Shown here piece after piece: positions 1 to 5,039 of a DNA stretch of 6,425 bases. The stretch spans positions 1-6,425 of the forward strand of contig DAOWNO010000126.1 of assembly GCA_030642525.1 (NCBI GenBank). The letters run 5' to 3'. This stretch comes from Candidatus Aegiribacteria sp. (GTDB taxonomy: Bacteria; Fermentibacterota; Fermentibacteria; Fermentibacterales; JCC-6). The translations under genes were made by a program, and so were the position numbers. The notes beneath the pieces were generated by a model, which worked only from the letters and a program-made list of their open reading frames with translations, was not told the origin of the DNA and did not search any database. Position 1 is the stretch's first letter. The number at the start of each line of letters is the position of its first letter.

Positions 1-102
1 CAGCTAAGAGGTGACGTCGATTCCGAACTTCTGAAGCAGCTTGAAGAGATCAGATCTCACGCAAAAGAGGATATTGACGAATTTGAGAGTGATATTCCCT
101 GA
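1..102 (+). CDS. C-terminal end of an unidentified protein (partial)
   Basis: An open frame runs from the window edge through 33 codons to a TGA at 100-102. The visible tail is highly charged and looks helical: it contains LLKQLEEIRSHAKEDIDEFE and ends in SDIP. This fits an amphipathic or coiled-coil C-terminus of a cytoplasmic protein. The start and all family-defining domains lie outside the window, so no function can be assigned. It is convergent with the minus-strand fragment that ends at 132. A short palindrome, TGATCTGATCA, overlaps the stop codon, but no U-run follows it, so it is not a convincing terminator. That the frame is coding is likely but rests only on its being open, its acidic helical composition and its clean end. 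Confidence 0.5.
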   Translation, partial: QLRGDVDSELLKQLEEIRSHAKEDIDEFESDIP

Positions 103-131
103 TCTGATCACTTAAATACAGAGTTACAGTG

Positions 132-368
132 TCAAATAAACATGAATAGAGCAGAAACTTTTCCACGAGCAAGAAGTTTATTTCCTGTGATGTACACGCT
201 TTTCAAAATATCGGTGAAAACAATTACAAATACCCCCGGGTCCAGATCACTTCTCAGGATTCCTTCTTTCTGAAGTTCTGAAAGACTGTCGAGTATGACA
301 GTCCTCAGTTCGGGAGGAGGCATCATCGGAACTGGAAAGGAACGCTCCGCGCTTTCTTTCCATAAATG
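132..368 (-). pseudogene. Remnant of a TetR-like regulator, C-terminal part only
   Basis: The minus-strand frame is open from just after an in-frame TAG (371-369) to a stop at 132. It begins HLWKESAERSFPVPMMPPPE and continues with a segment containing SLSELQKEGILRSDLDPG and FTDILKSVYITG. The pattern 'W.E.....P......L..L...G.LR.DLDP......' is typical of the ligand-binding C-terminal half of TetR/AcrR repressors. The helix-turn-helix N-terminus that such proteins need (about the first 60 residues) is absent: the nucleotidyltransferase gene stops only about 20 bases upstream. The C-terminus also ends early, in hydrophobic residues, where TetR proteins usually have another helix. An internal Met pair (326 and 323) could start a 64-residue product, but no good ribosome site precedes it. 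I read this as a decayed or deletion-truncated regulator. Family assignment is by pattern only and moderately uncertain. Confidence 0.42.
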
Positions 369-388
369 CTATACTGCAATGCCGATCT

Positions 389-1786
389 TCAGCCGTTTCT
401 TTCCCGGATATCCGGATGCGCGGTGAGGTAATCCAGATAAACACCCGGGGAAGCCATTGCAGGAAGAACGCCTTCGTGAACGAGTTCTTCAAGGTTTGAC
501 AGTATTATACTGATCTCAGGAAATCTTACCGGATCATTCCCTGCCATGCGCAGCAGCTCCTGTCCAAGTTCCTTGGGAAGTATCCGTTCAAATGAATTCG
601 GAATAATTTTATTCAGTCTAATTCTGAGCTCCCTCAATTTCTTTAAACCATCCTCTGTAAAGTTGTTGCTATGCGCTGCTACATCCGCTGAGGCAAGATC
701 AATAAGGCGTTCCAGATACTCCCCGGAATCGCGGATTAACTTACGGACAGCCCGATCGCTCCACTGCGTCGAATAAAGAACAGGTCTCATATGGTTCTTA
801 ACCAGAAAAGTAACACACGAACACTCTTTCTTCGAGAACCTGAAATTCTCAGCCGTCACGGTCGCAATGAAAGCCCCGATCTTCTCATGCCTGTAGAAAT
901 GAAGATTTCCCCCGTCGTCTATCATTCTTGTCTCCGGTTTTCCTATATCATGAAGGAGTGCAGCCCACCGCAGACATTCATCGGTTGATTTCAGATGCCG
1001 AATGACATTGAGAGTATGATTCCAGATATCGGTACAGTGAGCCTTTCCCTGCCCCACTCCATTCAGTGTGAACATCTCTTTAAATTGAGGTATCATATCC
1101 GTCAGGATACCGGATTCCTTCATTACCTGAAGGGTATCCGCCACGGAATTTCCATCAGGAGTGGTGAGTATCAGATCCATCTCCAGCTTCCAGCGTTCCC
1201 TGGAGATGTTCATTATCTTTGCGTGAAGCTTCCTTAAAGCATCGAGAACCGATGGGTGAAGAGAGAATCCCAGGCGGCAGGCAAACCGGAAAGCCCTGAG
1301 CATCCTGAGCGGATCTTCCCTGAAAGTCACATCCGGTTCAAGCGGCGTTCTGATAATTCCGTTTTCCAGATCCCGCCTGCCTCCGAGAGGGTCAATGATC
1401 ATTCCGTCTTCGCTCATGGCCATCGCATTGATTGTGAAATCTCGCCTTGCTAAATCTTCTTCAAGGTTTTTTCCGAATACCACATCGGGATGGCGGGAAC
1501 CTTTACGATAACTTTCACTGCACCTGTAAGTTGTTATCTGAACCTCGGTCTTTTCTGAACCGCACCGCAGAAATGTGGCGACAGTTCCAAACTCCATGCC
1601 TATTGGAATTGCCTTGAAACCACCGGACTCCAGAATATTCCTGGTTACATCGGGCAGAGCGCTAGTTGCAAAATCATAATCACCTGTAGCTTTTCCCAGG
1701 AGTAAATCTCTGACATACCCGCCGACCAGATAGAGCTCTTCTCCTCTATCATGAAAGATCCTGAAAAAACTTTGTACGATTTTCAC
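389..1786 (-). CDS. cca: CCA-adding enzyme / poly(A) polymerase family tRNA nucleotidyltransferase with HD domain
   Basis: This 465-residue protein should add or repair the 3' CCA of tRNAs in the cytoplasm. The N-terminal class II nucleotidyltransferase head carries LVGGYVRDLLLG at 20-31, the metal-binding DYD at 36-38 and RRDFTINAMA at 114-123. The neck follows with EDPLRMLRAFRFACRLGF (157-174) and the ERWKLEM segment (197-203). A C-terminal HD phosphohydrolase domain follows, with likely metal ligands H257, the HD pair H279-D280 (LLHDIGKP), H300, H332 and D368. Length and order match bacterial family members with an HD domain. The start is GTG at 1786-1784, preceded by GAGAGGAG with a short (3-nt) gap. 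No better in-frame start is visible, and the first residues lead directly into the head domain. It is transcribed divergently from the membrane protein at 1881. Sequence alone does not tell a full CCA-adding enzyme from an A-adding or C-adding specialist or a poly(A) polymerase. Confidence 0.93.
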   Translation of the reverse strand: MKIVQSFFRIFHDRGEELYLVGGYVRDLLLGKATGDYDFATSALPDVTRNILESGGFKAIPIGMEFGTVATFLRCGSEKTEVQITTYRCSESYRKGSRHPDVVFGKNLEEDLARRDFTINAMAMSEDGMIIDPLGGRRDLENGIIRTPLEPDVTFREDPLRMLRAFRFACRLGFSLHPSVLDALRKLHAKIMNISRERWKLEMDLILTTPDGNSVADTLQVMKESGILTDMIPQFKEMFTLNGVGQGKAHCTDIWNHTLNVIRHLKSTDECLRWAALLHDIGKPETRMIDDGGNLHFYRHEKIGAFIATVTAENFRFSKKECSCVTFLVKNHMRPVLYSTQWSDRAVRKLIRDSGEYLERLIDLASADVAAHSNNFTEDGLKKLRELRIRLNKIIPNSFERILPKELGQELLRMAGNDPVRFPEISIILSNLEELVHEGVLPAMASPGVYLDYLTAHPDIRERNG

Positions 1787-1825
1787 GATCTCCTCTCACT
1801 CTGATACGGTACAGAAATCCGGCTA

Positions 1826-1861
1826 TACTTGGATTATATCAAAAAGACTTATCTTTTGAAC
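1826..1861 (-). promoter_or_regulatory. Putative promoter of the nucleotidyltransferase gene
   Basis: On the minus strand a perfect TATAAT (1838-1833) is preceded by TG one base upstream, giving an extended -10 (TGATATAAT). A loose -35 match, TTCAAA (1860-1855), lies 16 bases upstream. The predicted start near 1826 would give a leader of about 40 bases before the GTG. The extended -10 is the convincing part; the -35 is weak. Confidence 0.5.
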
Positions 1862-1868
1862 ATACCAT

Positions 1869-1875
1869 GGAAGGA
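1869..1875 (+). promoter_or_regulatory. Ribosome binding site deciding the GTG start at 1881
   Basis: GGAAGGA lies 5 bases before GTG 1881. The next in-frame ATG (1893) would be 17 bases away from it, so the GTG start is preferred. Confidence 0.6.
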
Positions 1876-1880
1876 ATACC

Positions 1881-2861
1881 GTGACTGTATTGATGAATAT
1901 CTGGAAGCAGATCAGAGAAGCCGGAATGGTCAGCCTTGTTCTTTTCCGTATAATGGTGCCTGTTATTATCATTGTTAAGATTCTCAGCGAACTGGGTCTT
2001 GTTAAATACATCGCTTTTGCTTTCGCTCCTGTAATGAAGCTCGTGGGACTTCCCGGAGAAATGGGACTGGTCTGGGCAACCGCAGTTATAACGAACATGT
2101 ATGGCGGTATTGTCATCTTTGCGACAATTGCCCCGGCGCTTCACCTGTCTACAGCACAGATAACGGTTATGGCCTGCATGATCCTGGTCGCGCATTCCAT
2201 GCCGGTAGAAATATCAATCGTCAGAAAGGCTGGAGTCAGAGTTCGCTTCATGGTTCCCTTCAGAATATTAAGCGCTTTCCTGCTCGGTATCATCCTTCAC
2301 AGTATCTATGAAATGGGAAATTTCCTCCAGGATGAAGGCAGAATCTTCTGGGAAGCCGCTCCAACTGACAGTACGCTATCCTCGTGGGCTCTATCTCAGA
2401 TTCAAAATCTCTTTATCATCTTCCTGATTGTACTCGGATTGATCATCCTCATGAAAATCCTGGACAGGCTTGGAATAACAAGGATTATGAGCAAACTGCT
2501 TGATCCGATTCTGACTTCAATGGGAATAGGGAAATCAGCAACTACCGTGACCATACTGGGAATGGTGCTGGGAATATCCTATGGAGGAGGTCTGATAATT
2601 AGAGACATCTCTTCAGGAAGGCTTTCCTCGAAGGATGTCTTCTTCTCCATGTCACTGATGGGACTTTCCCACGCCATTGTGGAAGATACACTTCTGATGA
2701 TGTCTCTGGGGGGGAGCATAACGGGAGTGCTACTGGCCAGATTCGGATTCACGTGGCTGGTAATAGCCTGTCTGGTTAAAATAGTAAATAGAATGCCGGA
2801 CAGGATTTTCAATCGCTATCTATTCAGATCTGCAGATCAACCGAATTCTGTACGACGGTAA
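1881..2861 (+). CDS. Inner-membrane Gate / nucleoside-recognition domain protein
   Basis: This 326-residue, very hydrophobic protein resembles the Gate (nucleoside recognition) family, which also includes parts of concentrative nucleoside transporters, SpoIIM-type spore maturation proteins and the FeoB gate. Two related halves are visible. The first covers about 15-145, with a membrane segment at 17-35, NMYGGIVIF at 72-80 and AHSMPVE at 104-110. The second covers about 172-305, with a membrane segment at 176-192, ISYGGGLII at 232-240 and SHAIVEDT at 263-270. The matching spacing of a GG-containing helix and a conserved-His segment in both halves indicates internal duplication and an inverted-repeat transporter fold, presumably in the cytoplasmic membrane. 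A linker at about 146-170 (DEGRIFWEAAPTDSTLSS) is probably extramembrane. The start is GTG 1881, with GGAAGGA 5 bases upstream. The gene stands alone, divergent from the nucleotidyltransferase gene. The substrate is unknown; the family name does not prove nucleoside transport. Confidence 0.82.
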   Translation: MTVLMNIWKQIREAGMVSLVLFRIMVPVIIIVKILSELGLVKYIAFAFAPVMKLVGLPGEMGLVWATAVITNMYGGIVIFATIAPALHLSTAQITVMACMILVAHSMPVEISIVRKAGVRVRFMVPFRILSAFLLGIILHSIYEMGNFLQDEGRIFWEAAPTDSTLSSWALSQIQNLFIIFLIVLGLIILMKILDRLGITRIMSKLLDPILTSMGIGKSATTVTILGMVLGISYGGGLIIRDISSGRLSSKDVFFSMSLMGLSHAIVEDTLLMMSLGGSITGVLLARFGFTWLVIACLVKIVNRMPDRIFNRYLFRSADQPNSVRR

Positions 2862-2921
2862 AAGTCTATACTATCAGTTCCTCATCTTCATCTAATATTT
2901 ATCATATATAATATAAACTAA

Positions 2922-2970
2922 TTGTATAATAATACAAGAATGGGTGCCTGACCCCTATTTGCAAATAGGG
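2922..2970. repeat. REP-like palindromic element (three adjacent hairpins)
   Basis: Three inverted repeats lie side by side. They are TTGTAT-AATA-ATACAA (2922-2937), GGGT-GCCTG-ACCC (2942-2954) and the perfect 18-base palindrome CCCTATTTGCAAATAGGG (2953-2970). None is followed by a U-tract on either strand, so a simple rho-independent terminator is unlikely, although the block sits exactly between two convergent genes. The GGGTGCCTGACCCC core resembles palindromic intergenic elements that I associate with REP-associated tyrosine transposases; that comparison is from memory and unverified. The block overlaps the 3' end of the lipoprotein gene and provides its TAG stop. Confidence 0.5.
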
Positions 2971-3353
2971 CATCTGCCGGAGTTATGCAATGGGTATCGA
3001 GTTTCATGAAAGCTGTTCAAATGTTCAAGACAACCAAGGGCCTGGTTTGTCGTACATTGGTCCCAATTAATTTCAACAATTGACTCGAAACTCTCCCTGG
3101 CTTTTTCTTCATTGCCCAGATTGAGATAGCAGTCTCCCAGATGAAGCCTGGCATATGTCGTCCACTCGCTTACAGGCCGCTCTTCAATGAAAGCAGTGAA
3201 TTCAAAAACAGCATCTTCATACCGTCCTTCTTCGTGAGCGATATTCCATATACGGTTGTATCTGTCTTTGTCGGAACTCATGCAACCACTTAAAAGCAGG
3301 CATAGTACAAGCAGTAAACAGAATATTCGATTTAGTGATCCGCTGAATAGCAT
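2955..3353 (-). CDS. Small TPR-like lipoprotein
   Basis: This 132-residue protein starts with an N-terminal signal peptide (hydrophobic stretch about 10-21) ending in the lipobox LSGC, with Cys24 as the predicted lipidated residue. The mature protein should therefore be anchored to a membrane facing the periplasm or outside. Residues about 32-100 form helix pairs with tetratricopeptide character. Examples are NIAHEEGRYEDAVFEFTAFI (37-56) and ARLHLGDCYLNLGNEEKARE (68-87), where the A/L/G/Y spacing and the 'G....A...F' pattern are TPR-like. This suggests a binding scaffold similar to the TPR region of YfiO/BamD-type or YbgF-type proteins, but the protein is much shorter and no orthology is claimed. 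The start ATG 3353 has AGGAG 9 bases upstream. The last residues (RCPICK) and the TAG are encoded by a palindromic element, so the native C-terminus may have been replaced. Confidence 0.72.
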   Translation of the reverse strand: MLFSGSLNRIFCLLLVLCLLLSGCMSSDKDRYNRIWNIAHEEGRYEDAVFEFTAFIEERPVSEWTTYARLHLGDCYLNLGNEEKARESFESIVEINWDQCTTNQALGCLEHLNSFHETRYPLHNSGRCPICK

Positions 3354-3369
3354 ACTACCTTACTCCTCT

Positions 3370-3444
3370 GTTAAATTGTTTCCTTCGGACCTGTCCGGGT
3401 CAGCCCGCATATTCCATCAGGATTTCTACTACTATGACAAATAA
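3370..3444 (+). pseudogene. Scar of a second DUF4143-ATPase 3' end, inverted
   Basis: Read on the + strand, codons 3370-3420 give VKLFPSDLSGSARIFHQ, followed by a short divergent tail to a TAA at 3442-3444. The intact ATPase on the minus strand ends VEALPLSECSDLARIFHQVP. ARIFHQ is identical in both, and the 18 bases encoding it differ at two positions (GCCCGCATATTCCATCAG here). The surrounding ~50 bases also align. This looks like the last 15-20 codons of a lost paralogue, lying tail-to-tail with the surviving gene. No longer homologous stretch is seen upstream, where the lipoprotein gene starts on the other strand. The match is short, so chance or a shared 3' repeat remains possible. Confidence 0.42.
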
Positions 3445-3632
3445 GACACTCGCATACTGCGTTATGCTCAGTCGAACTTCCTTGAAGTATATATAATACG
3501 TCTGCATCGTTCTCCTTCGCATACCTTGTTATATCCCTCATATTCTACTGGGATTTTTTACTGTAACAGGCATATGACTCCTGTATACATCGTCAGACTC
3601 ATTCGATCTTCCTTGTCTACGGAAGCATCTGC
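3371..3632. repeat. Diverged tandem duplication, period 131 bp
   Basis: Copy 1 (about 3371-3501) and copy 2 (about 3502-3632) align without gaps at an offset of 131 bases over much of their length. Matching blocks include CATATTC with GGATTT following (3408-3425 versus 3539-3556) and CTCAGTCGAACTTCCTTG (3467-3484) versus CTCATTCGATCTTCCTTG (3598-3615). By eye, identity is around 65% over 3401-3484, and many of the differences are transitions, as expected of an old duplication. The duplication fills most of the 338-base gap between the lipoprotein and ATPase genes, which contains no intact gene. Copy 1 includes the ATPase-like scar; copy 2 retains only a faint trace of it (TCCCTCATATTCTACTGG). 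Confidence 0.5.
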
Positions 3633-3691
3633 TCTGTTTCGTAACGAACATGATAGAACATCAGAGGTTCGAGCACTTTTTCACCATCTCG

Positions 3692-4885
3692 CTACGGAAC
3701 CTGATGAAATATCCGGGCTAGATCTGAACATTCGGATAATGGAAGCGCTTCAACTTTATTATGAAGTCCGTAACGTTCTTTCCCCGGATAAATGACGAAA
3801 AGCCGTTTCAGGCAAAGATCATTCAGAGCGATATGCATTGATTTTGTCATAGATGGAGCATCGCTGCATTTGAACTCAAATCCCCATCGCATACCATTAC
3901 GGAAAAGAAGCAGGTCCAGCTCGGCGCCTCGCTGGGTACTCCAGAAATAAGCTTCGTCCGATCCAAGAATGGAAAGAACCTGTTCAATGGCAAACCCTTC
4001 CCAGGATACACCATAAACCGGATGCGAACGTAATGAGATCAAGTCCGCTATTCCTAATAAAGTATGCAGTATCCCACTATCACGAATATAAGTTTTAGGT
4101 GACTTGACCTGCCGTTTTTTCAGATTTTCATACCAGGGAGGAAGCACTCGCAGCATATAACCTCCGGACAGGATGTCTCTATAATATAAAGCTGTCTTCG
4201 GAGATGCTCCGAGTGAACGCGCCAGTTCCGATGCGTTCCATATCTGCCCGTGATAATGTGCCAGCATTGTCCAGAAGCGACGGAGTGTTTCAGAAGGGAT
4301 TCTGAATCCGAGCTGCGGAATATCTCGCTCCAAGAATGTGACAATAAATGCATTCCGCCAGCGACAGCTTGCCTTGTCCGATGAAGTCAACCATGATCGT
4401 GGAAAACCACCCCTGATCCATAAAGCATCCTGTGCACCGGTTCCCACTTCATCAAGAGCAAAACCGGGAACCTGTATGAATAAGGCCCGTCCAGCCAATG
4501 ATTCAGACACACCTCGAACCAGTTCAGGTGAAGCACTGCCCAGAACAAGAAAACGTGCGAACTCACCAGATCTGTCAACCAATGGGCGCAGAGTCTCAAA
4601 AAGCTGTGGCAGTCGCTGTATCTCGTCGATTACCACCAGACCCTGTAATGGTTCCAGCGTAATTTCAGGGGTTGCCAATGCTGCACGTGAGGCTGCCCGT
4701 TCCAGATCAAAATAATGAACTTCGGTTTCATTTTTGTTTTTTATGATATTGATTGCCATCTGTGCCAGAGTAGTTTTTCCTGTCTGACGGGCACCAAGTA
4801 ATACTGTAACTGGTGCTTCATCCAGATATTGTAGCATCTTACCTATCAGTCGCGGTCGTGATATCAGCTTTAATTGTTGTTGCAT
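3692..4885 (-). CDS. AAA ATPase with C-terminal DUF4143 domain (COG1373 type)
   Basis: This 397-residue cytoplasmic protein belongs to the widespread AAA-ATPase + DUF4143 family, whose biological role is not established. The N-terminal ATPase shows Walker A GARQTGKTT at 31-39, Walker B LVVIDEIQR at 83-91, a sensor-1-like segment LVLGSASP at 113-120 and the family's ERDI at 186-189. A winged-helix-like region (about 200-245, with NASELARSLGASPKT) follows. The DUF4143 part then has WEGFAIEQVL (295-304), GAELDLLL (320-327) and GFEFKCS (335-341). E296/E301, D324, E337 and K339 reproduce the PD-(D/E)XK-like layout, so it looks catalytically intact. The length is typical for the family. The start ATG 4885 places Walker A about 30 residues in, as usual, but no Shine-Dalgarno sequence is close, and the promoter's -10 ends 6 bases before the ATG. 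It is a monocistronic gene flanked by repeat scars, consistent with an accessory, paralogue-rich family. Confidence 0.9.
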   Translation of the reverse strand: MQQQLKLISRPRLIGKMLQYLDEAPVTVLLGARQTGKTTLAQMAINIIKNKNETEVHYFDLERAASRAALATPEITLEPLQGLVVIDEIQRLPQLFETLRPLVDRSGEFARFLVLGSASPELVRGVSESLAGRALFIQVPGFALDEVGTGAQDALWIRGGFPRSWLTSSDKASCRWRNAFIVTFLERDIPQLGFRIPSETLRRFWTMLAHYHGQIWNASELARSLGASPKTALYYRDILSGGYMLRVLPPWYENLKKRQVKSPKTYIRDSGILHTLLGIADLISLRSHPVYGVSWEGFAIEQVLSILGSDEAYFWSTQRGAELDLLLFRNGMRWGFEFKCSDAPSMTKSMHIALNDLCLKRLFVIYPGKERYGLHNKVEALPLSECSDLARIFHQVP

Positions 4886-4921
4886 ATTAGGATTATATTT
4901 CCTAATTTTCCCTAATGTTAA
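4886..4921 (-). promoter_or_regulatory. Leaderless-type promoter with ATTAGG operator repeats
   Basis: On the minus strand TTAACA (4921-4916) and a perfect TATAAT (4897-4892) are separated by 18 bases, a good housekeeping-type promoter. The expected start would fall at or within a base or two of the ATG (4885), so the mRNA would be leaderless. Three copies of one heptamer cover the spacer and the -10. On the + strand these are ATTAGGA (4886-4892), its exact inverse TCCTAAT (4900-4906), and CCCTAAT (4910-4916) exactly 10 bases after the second. A protein bound there would block RNA polymerase, so an autoregulatory or dedicated operator is likely. The repeats are seen directly; the binding protein is inferred. 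Confidence 0.55.
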
Positions 4922-4953
4922 GTAGGGGCAACCCTCGCGATTGCGCTTTTTTT
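4922..4953 (+). repeat. Degenerate GTAGGGGC-type hairpin followed by T7
   Basis: GTAGGGGCAACCCTCGCGAT begins this element. GGGCAACC (4926-4933) pairs with GATTGCGC (4939-4946) at six of eight positions around a CTCGC loop, and seven Ts follow immediately (4947-4953). Read on the + strand it has the form of a weak rho-independent terminator. However, no + strand gene lies upstream, so it may instead be a worn copy of a dispersed intergenic palindrome. The remainder of the gap (4954-5039) shows nothing recognisable and no clear terminator for the Kelch gene. Confidence 0.35.
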
Positions 4954-5039
4954 CTGGTTGTCCTGTTTAGCGCAGGGGTGACGGTGCAGAATGGGTTATC
5001 GGTAATTGCCGGGACATTATCTGCTATCGCGTATTAAAC

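Noticed and set aside
546..1453. Four + strand ORFs of 65-80 codons opposite the nucleotidyltransferase gene
   Set aside because: They lie wholly antisense to a well-supported gene, have no family-like motifs, and read as shadows of its codon pattern.
1867..1884. Five-codon ORF (ATG to TGA) whose stop overlaps the GTG start at 1881
   Set aside because: It could be read as a translational-coupling leader, but it is so short that chance is the simpler explanation. The GGAAGGA inside it serves the GTG start.
1823..2195. Two minus-strand ORFs opposite the 5' part of the membrane protein gene
   Set aside because: Antisense shadows: they are not hydrophobic in a domain-like way and overlap the conserved Gate repeat.
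2953..2970. The perfect 18-base palindrome as a bidirectional terminator
   Set aside because: It sits between convergent genes, but there is no T-run after the stem on either strand and the stem is AT-rich, so a REP-like element fits better.
2955..2972. RCPICK at the lipoprotein C-terminus as a zinc-knuckle-like motif
   Set aside because: These residues come from a palindromic element and only one CxxC pair is present, so a metal site is not supported.
3482..3497. TATAAT at 3492-3497 as a + strand promoter
   Set aside because: The only TTGA-like hexamer is 4 bases upstream and nothing resembling a -35 occurs at 16-18 bases. No intact + strand gene follows.
3651..3663. TGATAGAACATCA as a terminator downstream of the ATPase
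   Set aside because: The stem is only four base pairs and no U-run follows it on the minus strand.
3526..3795. 89-codon + strand ORF overlapping the ATPase 3' end
   Set aside because: Its second part is antisense to the ATPase, its first part is the decayed tandem repeat, and no recognisable domain or ribosome site is seen.
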